A stretch of DNA of 64,000 nucleotides from CAWBRT01 sp963814745. GTDB taxonomy: Bacteria > Acidobacteriota > Terriglobia > Terriglobales > Acidobacteriaceae. The notes beneath the pieces were generated by a model. The model did not search any database and was not told the origin of the DNA. It worked only from the letters and a program-made list of their open reading frames with translations. Where the stretch lies: the NCBI GenBank assembly GCA_963814745.1, contig CAWFEA010000018.1, positions 1 to 64,000 of the forward strand. Reading direction: 5' to 3'. The translations under genes were made by a program, and so were the position numbers. This document shows positions 25,375 through 34,541 of the stretch, piece by piece (positions within the stretch are counted from its first letter, which is position 1; the number at the start of each line of letters is the position of its first letter).

Positions 25375-28300
25375 TTAAAACGTGAATAACGCCTGCAAAT
25401 CAATCCGGCGATTGGCCGAACCGGACGAAAAAGGCGGGCCCAGCAGCGCATTAGCCTGCCCAAAAAAATTCGACGTCAGAACCCCCACCGGGGCCGCTAA
25501 GTTCGGATGATTCAGCACGTTACGCGCGGCAGCCGTGATCGTCAGATTGTACTTCCGAGTGGCCGGTGCGGTGCCGAAAGGACCGCCCCTCCCACCGCCG
25601 CCGCCACTCAGTCCGCGCGGCCCCAACCCGCCCCCCGGTCCGCCAGGCCCCCGGCCATGTGGTCCCCCCGGCCCACCGGAAGTCCCTGTCGTTGAACCAC
25701 TTGCCAGCTTTGGACCAAGCCCGAAGGTCTTACTGAGCCGCAGGTTCAGGGTGAACGAGGCGCTGCCGGTTCCATAGTTGATGGGCACGATGGTCGTCCC
25801 GCAACCCGCACCAGGAGCGGCAAAACCACTGGCAACGGCAAAGCCGCAGGCCGGCGAAGCCGCAAATACCGGCCGCGTGAGAAACAAGGAATCGCCGTTG
25901 GCATCGGGATATTTTCCCACGGTAATGTTATACGGATGGCCGGAAGTCACTAACATAAAAGGATTTAGCCGGAACCCATAGGGCAAGCCGACATTCCCGC
26001 CGACGACCGCCCGGTGGCGCACATCAAAAGCCGCCCGGCCATAATCAGCCATTGGATTGTAAGGATCGGACAAAAAGCCCGGCGTGCTGCCCGCCCCGCC
26101 GGACATGAATCCGCCGCCGGAAGTGCTTGAATTTGTGGGGGAATAGCCCGTTAACCCGAGGTCGCTGTTGGCAAAATTCAGGGAATAGAAACCAAACAGC
26201 GAAAGCCTGGAACCTAGGCTGACTCGCATGTTCGTAATCAACTGGTTCTGCCGGAAGATGCCGCTGGAGTCGTACTCGAAGACATTCGCGTTGCCGTAGG
26301 GAACCCCGGCCGGCGAGATTACGCCGGCGAGCGGCCTGGTGCCGATGGCCGAGGCCGGACAGGAGGAGCTTACCGTGGTGCAGATCGCGTTGATGTCGCG
26401 CAGGAAGAGTTGGTGCTCGCCGCGTGAGTTGAGGTAAGTAACTGATACGGTTGCACTTTTAGTGACCTGCCGCTCCAAGCTGACGCCGGTTTGCGTGACG
26501 TCAGGCGCGCGCAGGTCAGGGGCGACCTGATAGATGGTTGAGGTTGTCGAACCGGCTGCAAGCGGGCTCGGAGCGTTCGGGTAAAAGGTCGGGTTGTTGA
26601 CGATCGTCTGTTGTTGCGTGATTCCGTTCAGCCGCTCGGCCTGGAGTGCAAGGTCGTAAGCGAAGCGGTCATAGAAGATCCCCCAGCCTGCGCGCAGCAC
26701 CGTTTTAGGCGGATTCTTGCCGCGTCCGAGCCCCCAGGAAAACGTCACCCTCGGAGCGGGGTCGTAATGGTCGCTGATGTGATTCTGCGATTCAAAGCGA
26801 AGCCCATAAGCCAAGCTCATGTTCGGACGAATCCGCCACTCATCCTCGGCGTAGAGGCCCACGTCGATGAGGGCGATGCGAGCCACCGGCTGTCCGCTGG
26901 TTATAACGTACTGGCTGGGACCGGCAGCCTGAAGCTGAGCGGGCGTAAACTGCGCGCATCCTCCCTGAGACACAGCTTGCTGCTCGCATTGCGTCATCTG
27001 GAATGCGGTTAACGACCCGAAAATGTAGCTTCCGTTGAAATTGCTGTTCGCGGAATTAGCGTCTCTGGTGGCGCGCAAGCGCCCGCCGAACTTCATGAAG
27101 TGCTTGCCATGCACGATGGAGGTGTAGTTCTGCAGCTCGTAGTGGTCCGCGTTATCGGTGACATCTCCAGCCGAGTTGCCGCCGTCCGTAAATGCACCTT
27201 GCACGGATATGGTCGGCGAAAAATTCTGGGCTGTCTGGTTGTTGCGGTCGCGGATGTATTGAAAGCGGGTTTCGTTGACAATGCTGGAACTGATGACCTG
27301 GGTGTCGCTGATCTGCAACGTCTGTTCGGTATTACTGACGTTGTAGCCCTGTGAAGGAAGGGCAAACTGGCCGATGCCGTCATTGGTCTCGTTATTCTGC
27401 GTGAACTGGTAGCGAATCATCACGGTGTTCTTTTGGCCTAGCTGCAAGTCGATCCGCGGGCTGAAGTTGGTTCTGGTTTTGGCGTTCGGATACGCCTGGG
27501 TAAACGCAACAGGATTGAAGTTGGAGTCGAGTACAGTGGCGTCCACAACGGAAGGGTCGTTGATGTTGCGCCGTTCGAAATTGACAAAGAAAGATGCCGT
27601 CTTGCTCAAAGGGCCACTGAAGTTGCCGTTGAACAGCTCCGTGTTATAGGAGGGCGTTTGCTTGATGAAAGGGTTAAGCGCGTTGAGGGCTGAGTTGTTG
27701 TCGTTAAAGAAGAATTGACCGTGATACTGATTTGTACCCGGCTTGGTAAAAATCTCGATGCGCCCGTAACCGAGTTTGTCATATTGCGCCGAGAAAGGAT
27801 TCTGGTTGATGCGAATTTCGCGGATCGAAGATTTCGGCGGAAGCTGGCCTCCGGTAAAACCGTCGATGTAAATCTGTCCGCCATTGGGCCTGGCCGAGGG
27901 GCCGGCGAGGGCTTGCAATTCCGCCTGCAACTCATCGGGATCATCGGAAAGAGCCTCGAGATCTTTGCCTTTAATGATGATGGAACTGGCATTGTTCTCC
28001 GGCGTCACCTCAACGGTCGGCGCGTTTTCCTCGATCGTCACGTTTTCCTGGCGGACTTCAATTTCGAGCGGTATGTCAAGCTTTAGCGCCTGCCCGGCAG
28101 CGATGGTAACGTCTTCCCGCCCGAACACGGCGAAGCCCTTCGCCGTCGCGTTCACGCTGTAGCTTCCGGGCGCAATCCCCCTCAGCTCGTAAACGCCCTC
28201 GCGGTTGCTGGTGGTGCTGGAGACCGCTTGTCCCTGCGGGGTCACAACTGAAACCGTAGCCTGTGGCACGACGGCTCCCGAAGGGTCGCTGACCACGCCG

Positions 28301-28407
28301 CGCAGCGTGCCGGATGCGCTCTGCGCGAACAGATGAACATTGCAGAGTGGCGACGATAGCGTCAGTAAAAGAAGAAAACAAATTACCGATAGACGAAACT
28401 TCATCAC
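25375..28407 (-). CDS. Oar-like TonB-dependent outer-membrane receptor with carboxypeptidase-regulatory domain
   Basis: 1010-residue outer-membrane protein. A signal peptide (1-29) precedes a CarboxypepD-regulatory beta-sandwich (about 32-115: GTLRGVVSDPSGAVVPQATV and GVYELRGIAPGSYSV). A plug domain follows (about 120-240), then a large beta-barrel ending in aromatic LQALFTF. This architecture is heavily expanded in Acidobacteriota and usually assigned to uptake of large or complex substrates, or to adhesion; the ligand here is unknown. A Gly/Pro-rich insertion of roughly 40 residues (about 900-945, GGPGGPHGRGPGGPGGG and similar) interrupts the last barrel strands. It follows the DUF5666 gene by 39 bp on the same strand, so the two probably form an operon. 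Confidence 0.9.
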   Translation of the reverse strand: MMKFRLSVICFLLLLTLSSPLCNVHLFAQSASGTLRGVVSDPSGAVVPQATVSVVTPQGQAVSSTTSNREGVYELRGIAPGSYSVNATAKGFAVFGREDVTIAAGQALKLDIPLEIEVRQENVTIEENAPTVEVTPENNASSIIIKGKDLEALSDDPDELQAELQALAGPSARPNGGQIYIDGFTGGQLPPKSSIREIRINQNPFSAQYDKLGYGRIEIFTKPGTNQYHGQFFFNDNNSALNALNPFIKQTPSYNTELFNGNFSGPLSKTASFFVNFERRNINDPSVVDATVLDSNFNPVAFTQAYPNAKTRTNFSPRIDLQLGQKNTVMIRYQFTQNNETNDGIGQFALPSQGYNVSNTEQTLQISDTQVISSSIVNETRFQYIRDRNNQTAQNFSPTISVQGAFTDGGNSAGDVTDNADHYELQNYTSIVHGKHFMKFGGRLRATRDANSANSNFNGSYIFGSLTAFQMTQCEQQAVSQGGCAQFTPAQLQAAGPSQYVITSGQPVARIALIDVGLYAEDEWRIRPNMSLAYGLRFESQNHISDHYDPAPRVTFSWGLGRGKNPPKTVLRAGWGIFYDRFAYDLALQAERLNGITQQQTIVNNPTFYPNAPSPLAAGSTTSTIYQVAPDLRAPDVTQTGVSLERQVTKSATVSVTYLNSRGEHQLFLRDINAICTTVSSSCPASAIGTRPLAGVISPAGVPYGNANVFEYDSSGIFRQNQLITNMRVSLGSRLSLFGFYSLNFANSDLGLTGYSPTNSSTSGGGFMSGGAGSTPGFLSDPYNPMADYGRAAFDVRHRAVVGGNVGLPYGFRLNPFMLVTSGHPYNITVGKYPDANGDSLFLTRPVFAASPACGFAVASGFAAPGAGCGTTIVPINYGTGSASFTLNLRLSKTFGLGPKLASGSTTGTSGGPGGPHGRGPGGPGGGLGPRGLSGGGGGRGGPFGTAPATRKYNLTITAAARNVLNHPNLAAPVGVLTSNFFGQANALLGPPFSSGSANRRIDLQALFTF

Positions 28408-28446
28408 TCTCCCAGCAAACCCGGCCTTGCTGATTTCCGGCCCAGG

Positions 28447-29622
28447 CTATTGTGCGCCAGCTTCACCACCGCTCGTTCCAAGGCTCCATGGCGACAGCAG
28501 CGTGGAAGCCTGGTCGTGATTTGGAGAAGCTGAAAGTATGGGTTCAACCCCGCTCAACAAGCTGATTGCCGTGACCTGCCCAGGCTCTTTGCCCGCGGTA
28601 GCCACGATCATCACGGCATCGCCTTTCTGTAAGTCCGTCAGCGCGGCGGATGGAACCCTTTGCAAAACCTGCTGCAAGTCCGGAGCGCCAGCGCCGCGCG
28701 CAGCCGGCGGCGATCCGACGGGAGGCTGTCCGCCGGCAGCCGGGGAATCAGCCGGTGCTTTGAGCCGCTGGGCAATACGCTGAGCAATCATCGGAGGCAG
28801 CTTTCGCAGTTGCGAATCGGAGGTCAATTTGACGACCACCGCCTGTTTCGTAACCAGGTCGGTCACCCCGATGGAGTTGTCGCCCGGATTGACCGCAGTG
28901 ACGGTAGCCGCGATATTGCGGAACGTGCCCGACACGACTTCCTCGGCGGCAAGTTCATCGCCGCCCGCGGTCAAATTCCCACGGGCGCGAAGCTGGTCCC
29001 CGGGCTTGATCTCGTCAAGCGTTCCGGGCTTGGCATCGTCGAACTTCACCGAGTCCGGCGCATAGCGGCGAATGATGGTGGCGCTGGAAATCCTGACCAG
29101 GACATTTTTCTTCGCGCCCAGAGTCCCCGTCGAAATCGTAACCGTGGCCGCGGCGGGATCCACCGCGCTGACCAATCCGCCCACGCCGCGCTTCTGCCAA
29201 TCCTGACGCTCGTGCTGGTGTTTTGCCGCGATATCGAGCTGTTGCATGAGGATGATGGAGGTGGCCTGGATGACTCCGCCGGCGGATGCATTGCCGCGAA
29301 CGAGGATACGATCACCCTCATGCACGTTCTGCAAGCTGATGGGCGTGGCGTTGGTCAGGTCTTTCTGCCCGGGGGCAACGCGCAGGATGCGGGTGGCCTC
29401 CCGCACCGCGACATTCACCTCGGACCCTGAGTCCGCTCCGAGCGTGATCCTGTCGCCGGTAACGGCTTTCACCGTTCCTATCACTCTCGTCTGCGAACTC
29501 GCGGAGGTCTGCGATGCGGTGTCGGACTGCAAGCAGCTGGCGCTGGCGGGCCGCACTGAACTGCAGACGCTCATGCCCATGAAAACCACGAACCCAAGAA
29601 CCGCATTTTTTTTCGCGTGCAT
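28447..29622 (-). CDS. Secreted DUF5666-like beta-domain protein
   Basis: 391-residue exported protein of unknown function. The start at 29622 gives a basic N-terminus and a hydrophobic signal peptide; the frame is open upstream but without signal character. The mature part repeats a motif of the kind VIGTVKAVTGDRITLGADSG / GLVSAVDPAAATVTISTG / TVTAVNPGDNSIGVTD, three OB-like beta modules typical of DUF5666. A Pro/Ala/Gly-rich linker (PAAGGQPPVGSPPAARG) precedes the last domain. It lies directly upstream of the TonB receptor gene and may be a periplasmic or surface partner of it. Confidence 0.75.
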   Translation of the reverse strand: MHAKKNAVLGFVVFMGMSVCSSVRPASASCLQSDTASQTSASSQTRVIGTVKAVTGDRITLGADSGSEVNVAVREATRILRVAPGQKDLTNATPISLQNVHEGDRILVRGNASAGGVIQATSIILMQQLDIAAKHQHERQDWQKRGVGGLVSAVDPAAATVTISTGTLGAKKNVLVRISSATIIRRYAPDSVKFDDAKPGTLDEIKPGDQLRARGNLTAGGDELAAEEVVSGTFRNIAATVTAVNPGDNSIGVTDLVTKQAVVVKLTSDSQLRKLPPMIAQRIAQRLKAPADSPAAGGQPPVGSPPAARGAGAPDLQQVLQRVPSAALTDLQKGDAVMIVATAGKEPGQVTAISLLSGVEPILSASPNHDQASTLLSPWSLGTSGGEAGAQ

Positions 29623-30001
29623 TTTCGGCCGCTCCGAACTTCCACTTCGGCCACGATGGATTAAAGATCTCAATGCCGCCCCGTCGCCGCCTGGAGAAGC
29701 GCTCGCGCCGAGTGACCCGTCGCGCACGCTGCGAGACAGGGCGCTTGCGCGATGCCTTCACAAATGCTCTCCAGATTGTCTGATTCTAGGCTATAGGCTG
29801 GCTATGCGGCACGTGTAAAATGTGCGTAAAGCCTGCCTGACATTGGCCGCTTAACCGTTTAACCCGCCGCCTGTCGATTGGTCGCGCCAAGTTCGCGGCG
29901 GTTCGGCGTTGCCGTCAACGGCGATAGCCCGGCAATGACCAACAGGGCGATTGGTTCGTGTACCCTTATGGCAAGCTCTCTGTTTTGTTGGGAAGGACAG
30001 G
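29623..30001. other. Divergent intergenic region
   Basis: About 380 bases between the DUF5666/TonB operon (-) and a glycosyltransferase gene (+). It contains no credible gene, repeat or RNA. GGAAGGACAGG immediately before the ATG at 30002 is a good ribosome-binding site for the rightward gene. Promoters for both directions must lie here but are not distinct. Confidence 0.5.
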
Positions 30002-31786
30002 ATGGTTCAAGAAGTCGGGGTTCGGCAAACACTCGATTTAGACCGGAATTCTTGCTTGCAGAAGCGGCGGCCCTACTTGCCAGCCCTGCTGGTCCCGCTC
30101 TTTATCTTGCTTTACGTGTTGCAGTGCGCCTGGTTCATCCGCACGCAATCATTCACGGTAGACGAGTCAGATCACATCATCGCCGGCCTCGAAGCATGGC
30201 GCTTTGGTGAGTTCGAGCGATGGCATGAGCATCCGCCGCTGGCGCGACTTTGGTTCGCACTTCCGCTTCTCGGCACCGATTGGAAGTACGAGAACCGGTC
30301 TAGTGATGCTGCCGGGCAGGAACCGGTTCATGCTGGATCTCAATTGGACGTGGCTTTGCAATCCGACTCCAAGCGCTACTCAGGCTGGCACGCCGACGAA
30401 GAGGCGATCCCGATCCAACCGGCGCCGGGGGTTTGGCTCTATCGCGCTCGCAGTATGAACGTTTTGCTTGGGGTCGCGTTGCTCCTGGTGCTTTGGTTCA
30501 CCGCACGCCGCCTGTTCTCAGAAAGCGCCGCGACTTTCATGCTTGCCTTGGCGATACTTTCTCCCGAGCTGATTGCGCATTATTCGGTGGCGACAACCGA
30601 CGGAGCCGGCACGCTCTTCACCTTTGCCGCAGTGGCACAATTGATTCGCTGGAGGCACAACCCGGCCTCCAGTCAGACTTTGCTTCTTGGAATTTTGCTG
30701 GGAGCACTGTTGCTCGCCAAGTTGAACACTCTGCCGGTTTTCGTGGTGGTGCTAGCGATGGTTTTGATATCGCAAGCCAAATCCGGGACTCCTCCGGGCT
30801 TGTGTTGGCAACCGAGGTTGTGGAACTGGAAGAAAGCGCTGGGGGCAGCCGCGACGGCATGTTTCGTGCTCTGGAGCGGATACTTTTTTCACGTGTCGAG
30901 AGTGGTCTTTGAGAATGGATTGGTATCGTTGCATTTCCCGGGTTACACCAAGCTACTCACCTATCCGTTGCCGATTTCGAGGCACCTCCAGATATTTATC
31001 CCAGCCTGCGAATACTTGACCGGACTGGGGATGGTATTCGTACACAACATGGAGGGGCATCGCAGCTTCTTTCTGGGGCAGGCTTCGCATACGGGCGGAT
31101 GGAGAGCCTATTTCCCCGTGGCGGTTCTATTAAAGTGGCCGCTGGTTGTTCTGCTGCTTGCCCTGGGCGGTGTCGTCGTGCTTCTGCGAAAGCGGGGTCA
31201 GCGGGATCTGATGCTTATGAGCATCTTCCCGGTCATGTTTTTTGCCATGGCTGTTTCGGGGCGAATCAATATTGGCGTACGACATGTGCTGCCGGTGTAT
31301 CCGTTCCTGCTTATCTATGTGGCGGCTTTGTGGGAGTGGGCGCGCGGTTTCAACAAAAGACAGGCATTACTTGGCATTTTGCTTTGTTTGCAGGCGGCCG
31401 ACTGCCTTCGCTATGCCCCGGATTACCTTTCCTATTTCAATGTATTTATCAGCCCGTCGCGCAGCTATGAGTACCTCAGCGACAGCAATCTCGATTGGGG
31501 ACAGGGATTAGTGGCTCTGCAAAAATACCAGGCGGAGCATGCCAATGAAACGCTGCATGTTGCCTACTACGGCTTGGTCGATCCCGCTTGGTACGGCATC
31601 CGATATGTCCCTCTGGGCGAAGGCGACCGCGTGACAGGCACGGTCGTGGTTAGCGCCACTCATCTGTCCGGCCAACTGCTGAAGAATCCGGACAGCTATC
31701 ACTGGCTGTTGGCCTATCCGCGAAAAACAATTTTGAACCACACCTTATACGTATTTGAAGTTCCGGCAAGCGCAGCCGAGCGGTAG
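30002..31786 (+). CDS. PMT-like membrane glycosyltransferase (GT39/GT83 type)
   Basis: 594-residue polytopic protein with about eleven transmembrane helices. The first periplasmic loop has TVDESDHIIAGLEAWR, with the acidic DE pair that forms the active site in protein O-mannosyltransferases and ArnT, followed by HEHPPLARLW, a conserved feature of the superfamily. The C-terminal soluble part contains DSNLDWGQGL, also common in bacterial members. It should transfer a sugar from a polyprenyl-phosphate donor to a protein or lipid on the periplasmic side. The start at 30002 is set by a strong binding site; the 17 codons upstream are probably not translated. It is convergent with a GT2 gene that could make its lipid-linked donor. 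Confidence 0.82.
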   Translation: MVQEVGVRQTLDLDRNSCLQKRRPYLPALLVPLFILLYVLQCAWFIRTQSFTVDESDHIIAGLEAWRFGEFERWHEHPPLARLWFALPLLGTDWKYENRSSDAAGQEPVHAGSQLDVALQSDSKRYSGWHADEEAIPIQPAPGVWLYRARSMNVLLGVALLLVLWFTARRLFSESAATFMLALAILSPELIAHYSVATTDGAGTLFTFAAVAQLIRWRHNPASSQTLLLGILLGALLLAKLNTLPVFVVVLAMVLISQAKSGTPPGLCWQPRLWNWKKALGAAATACFVLWSGYFFHVSRVVFENGLVSLHFPGYTKLLTYPLPISRHLQIFIPACEYLTGLGMVFVHNMEGHRSFFLGQASHTGGWRAYFPVAVLLKWPLVVLLLALGGVVVLLRKRGQRDLMLMSIFPVMFFAMAVSGRINIGVRHVLPVYPFLLIYVAALWEWARGFNKRQALLGILLCLQAADCLRYAPDYLSYFNVFISPSRSYEYLSDSNLDWGQGLVALQKYQAEHANETLHVAYYGLVDPAWYGIRYVPLGEGDRVTGTVVVSATHLSGQLLKNPDSYHWLLAYPRKTILNHTLYVFEVPASAAER

Positions 31787-31839
31787 GATCTGTGCGTGTC
31801 TGCCCTGCGGTCCCCTGAACGCCTTCGGCTCCACTGCTT

Positions 31840-32841
31840 TCAGGATCTCGTTCGGGCTGCCGCTGATCCGGGAGAGCGCGGCAATGGCTCGTCGAAGCCC
31901 TTCATCTCACGCACGATATACAGCGGACGCCGCTTCGTCTCCCCGTAAATGCGCCCCAGGTATTCGCCAAGGATTCCCAGACAAAGCAACTGCACGCCAC
32001 CCATAAACAGCACGGCCAGCATTACACTCGTCCACCCTGGAAACCAGCGATTGGTCAACAGTCGAACGCCCAATGCCCATAAGCACCCAACCAGAGCCAA
32101 CGACGATGCGCCGAAGCCGATGAGCGTGGCCAGTCGCAATGGCACGATAGAAAATGAGAGGATGCCGTCGACCGCAAAGCGAATCATGCGAAATAACGGA
32201 TACTTGGTCTCGCCAGCGAACCGTGGAGCCCGGCAGTAGGAAACGGGTATCTGCTTGAATCCGACCCAACTCACCATCCCACGCAAGAATCGGTCCCGCT
32301 CGGGCATAGAGAGCAGCGCGTCAACCACCTTGCGGTCCATCAAACGGAAGTCACCCGTATCAAGTGGAATTGGAATATCCGCGAGGCGGTTGATGAGGCG
32401 GTAGAACAGCTTGGCCGTGTTGAGTTTGAAGGCGGTTTCGCCTTCGCGGTTCCGGCGGGTGCCATAAGCGACGTCGTAGCCCTCGCTCCAGCGATCGATC
32501 ATCTCCAGAATCACTTCGGGCGGGTCCTGTAAATCGGCGTCGATCAGCACAACGGCGTTGCCCCGAGCGTGCTCTAAACCAGCCGTGATGGCGATTTGGT
32601 GGCCAAAATTCCTGGCAAGGCGAATCATTCGGACGTGCGGGTCAGACGCCTGTAGATCGGCGAGGATGCCCGGAGTATTGTCTCTGCTGCCGTCGTCAAC
32701 ATAAACGATTTCGAACGAGCGCGCGCTCTGTTCGCAGACCGCGCGCAGACGGCGGGCCGTTTCAGGCAGCACCGTTTCCTCGTTAAAACAAGGGACGATA
32801 ATCGAGATCTCTGGGCTCATCCCAGCCGGCGAAAAACTCAT
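31840..32841 (-). CDS. Polyprenyl-phosphate glycosyltransferase (GT2, DPM1/GtrB-like)
   Basis: 333-residue enzyme expected to load a sugar from a nucleotide donor onto undecaprenyl phosphate. The GT2 domain (about 10-235) has SIIVPCFNEE, YVDDGSRDNT, RNFGHQIAITAGLEHA and the metal-binding DADLQDPPE. Two C-terminal transmembrane helices (about 243-265 and 275-300) follow, as in GtrB and DPM1 relatives. The product would be a natural donor for membrane transferases such as the PMT-like protein encoded convergently 53 bp away or the GT87-like protein. Start Met1 or Met8. Confidence 0.88.
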   Translation of the reverse strand: MSFSPAGMSPEISIIVPCFNEETVLPETARRLRAVCEQSARSFEIVYVDDGSRDNTPGILADLQASDPHVRMIRLARNFGHQIAITAGLEHARGNAVVLIDADLQDPPEVILEMIDRWSEGYDVAYGTRRNREGETAFKLNTAKLFYRLINRLADIPIPLDTGDFRLMDRKVVDALLSMPERDRFLRGMVSWVGFKQIPVSYCRAPRFAGETKYPLFRMIRFAVDGILSFSIVPLRLATLIGFGASSLALVGCLWALGVRLLTNRWFPGWTSVMLAVLFMGGVQLLCLGILGEYLGRIYGETKRRPLYIVREMKGFDEPLPRSPGSAAARTRS

Positions 32842-33094
32842 GATTCGAGAAGCCTCTGGAAAGAGTACATGTTAACCTATCATTACTAATATCGCACTTT
32901 TCCGATCTCTTTTTTTCACACCGCCAAGGGCAGAGATACTCACCGCGAAATTTTTATGACTAGGCTTAAAGAGGAAACTCTTCAGCGCGTCGCCAGAGCA
33001 CGGTCCCACCGCGCACTGGCCCACGCTGAAATCTACGAGTTGGCGGCAATATTCCGCAAGCCTGGGATTAATCGCGCTGCTGACAGCTCTGGCC

Positions 33095-34502
33095 ATGCTG
33101 GTTCAGGGATATCATCCCGGATTGGAAGACGACGCATTTTACCTGGCGGCAATCAAGATGAATCTGCACCCGGCTTTGTTTCCTCACGATGCCGATTTTT
33201 TCCGGGTTCAGTTTCAGGCGACAATTTTCGATAAGCTCATTGCCTTCTTTATCCGCCTCACGCATCTGCCTGTTGGCTGGGGTATTCTGCTTTGGCAGTT
33301 CGCGTCCATTTTCCTGATTTTATGGGGCTGCTGGGCCATCAGCCGGCGATGCTTCCGGCAAACGCACGCCCAGTGGGCTGCGGTAGGAACGATTGCGCTT
33401 CTGTTGACCCTCCCGATCGGCGGCATTGCACTCAGCCTGACCGATCAGTACCTGCATCCGCGCGCCTTGGCGACGGCGGCGATTTTGGCAGCGATTGTAG
33501 CCACCCTGGACAGACGCCGTGGACTGGCGGCAATGCTGCTGGGGCTTGCCTTTATCATGCACGCGTTGATGGCAAGTTTCGGCATTTCCTTTTGCTTGTT
33601 TCTCGGTTGGGAACCCAAGCAACAGAATTCGCGCACCGTAGCGCTGGCGCTGCCGCTCGGCTGGATCTTCGAGCCTGCAAGCGATGCCTGGCGGCAAGCA
33701 GCCGCAACCCGCGGCTTTTACCATTGGCGCGAATGGGAATGGTATGAGTGGCTCGGAGTTTTCGCTCCCCTCGTACTGCTGTGGGCTTTCCGCATGATTG
33801 GCCAGCGCAACCGCTCTCCGGTGATGGCGCGGCTTGCCGAGCGCCTGCTGGCGTTCGGCGTCTTCCAATTGGCAGTGGGCCTCGTCATCATGCTGACGCC
33901 CGGCCTGGAGCGGCTGTGGCCACTAGAGCCGATGCGCTTCCTGCATCTGATCTATCTGCTGATGTTTCTTCTGGCAGGCGGGCTCATTGGGCAATACGCA
34001 CTCGGCACGCACATTTATCGCGCACTATTGCTGTTCGTGCCGCTCGCCTTCGGTATGTTCCACGCGCAACGGCAAATGTTTCCCGCAACCGAACACTTTG
34101 AGTGGCCCGGAGCCGCATCGCGAAACTGCTGGCTTCAGGCATTCGACTGGATCAGGCAAAACACGCCGACCGACAGCCAGTTCGCGATCGATCCCTATTA
34201 CATGGAGCTGCCGGGCGAAAGACTATCACGGGTTCCGCGCACTGGCCGAGCGCAGCGTGCTGGCGGATTACATAAAGGACGGGGGCATGGCCGCTCGCGT
34301 ACCTCACTTGGCCGAGCGCTGGCAAGCCGAAGTCAACGCGCAACAGAATTGGAAGAATTTCCAGGCGGCGGATTTTCGCAGGCTAAGAATGCAGTTCGGG
34401 GTGAATTGGGTGGTGCTGGCGCGTCCGCCGGCGCACGCGGAGACGGCAGGGTTGGCGTGCCCATATCAGAACGGCCAAGTGCAGGTATGCCGCGTGGATT
34501 AG
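33095..34502 (+). CDS. Polytopic membrane protein of unknown function (one apparent base insertion; start uncertain)
   Basis: Membrane protein of about 468 residues with some nine helices. It has an early LEDDAFYLAAIKMNLHPALF segment after the first helix, reminiscent of membrane glycosyltransferase loops, but the family is not recognised with certainty. An extra A in the AAA run at 34218-34220 breaks it. Removing the base continues PGE with DYHGFRALAERSVLADYIK and so on to CRVD and a stop at 34502; as written the frame runs on as nonsense to 34567. At the N-terminus the open frame goes back to a stop at 32957 without ATG, GTG or TTG, yet encodes a hydrophobic SLGLIALLTALA before 33095. The true start may therefore be upstream and also affected by an indel. 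Confidence 0.7.
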
Positions 34503-34541
34503 GCCTTGGCCACCGTCTTGCAATTGATCATACAGGCATTC

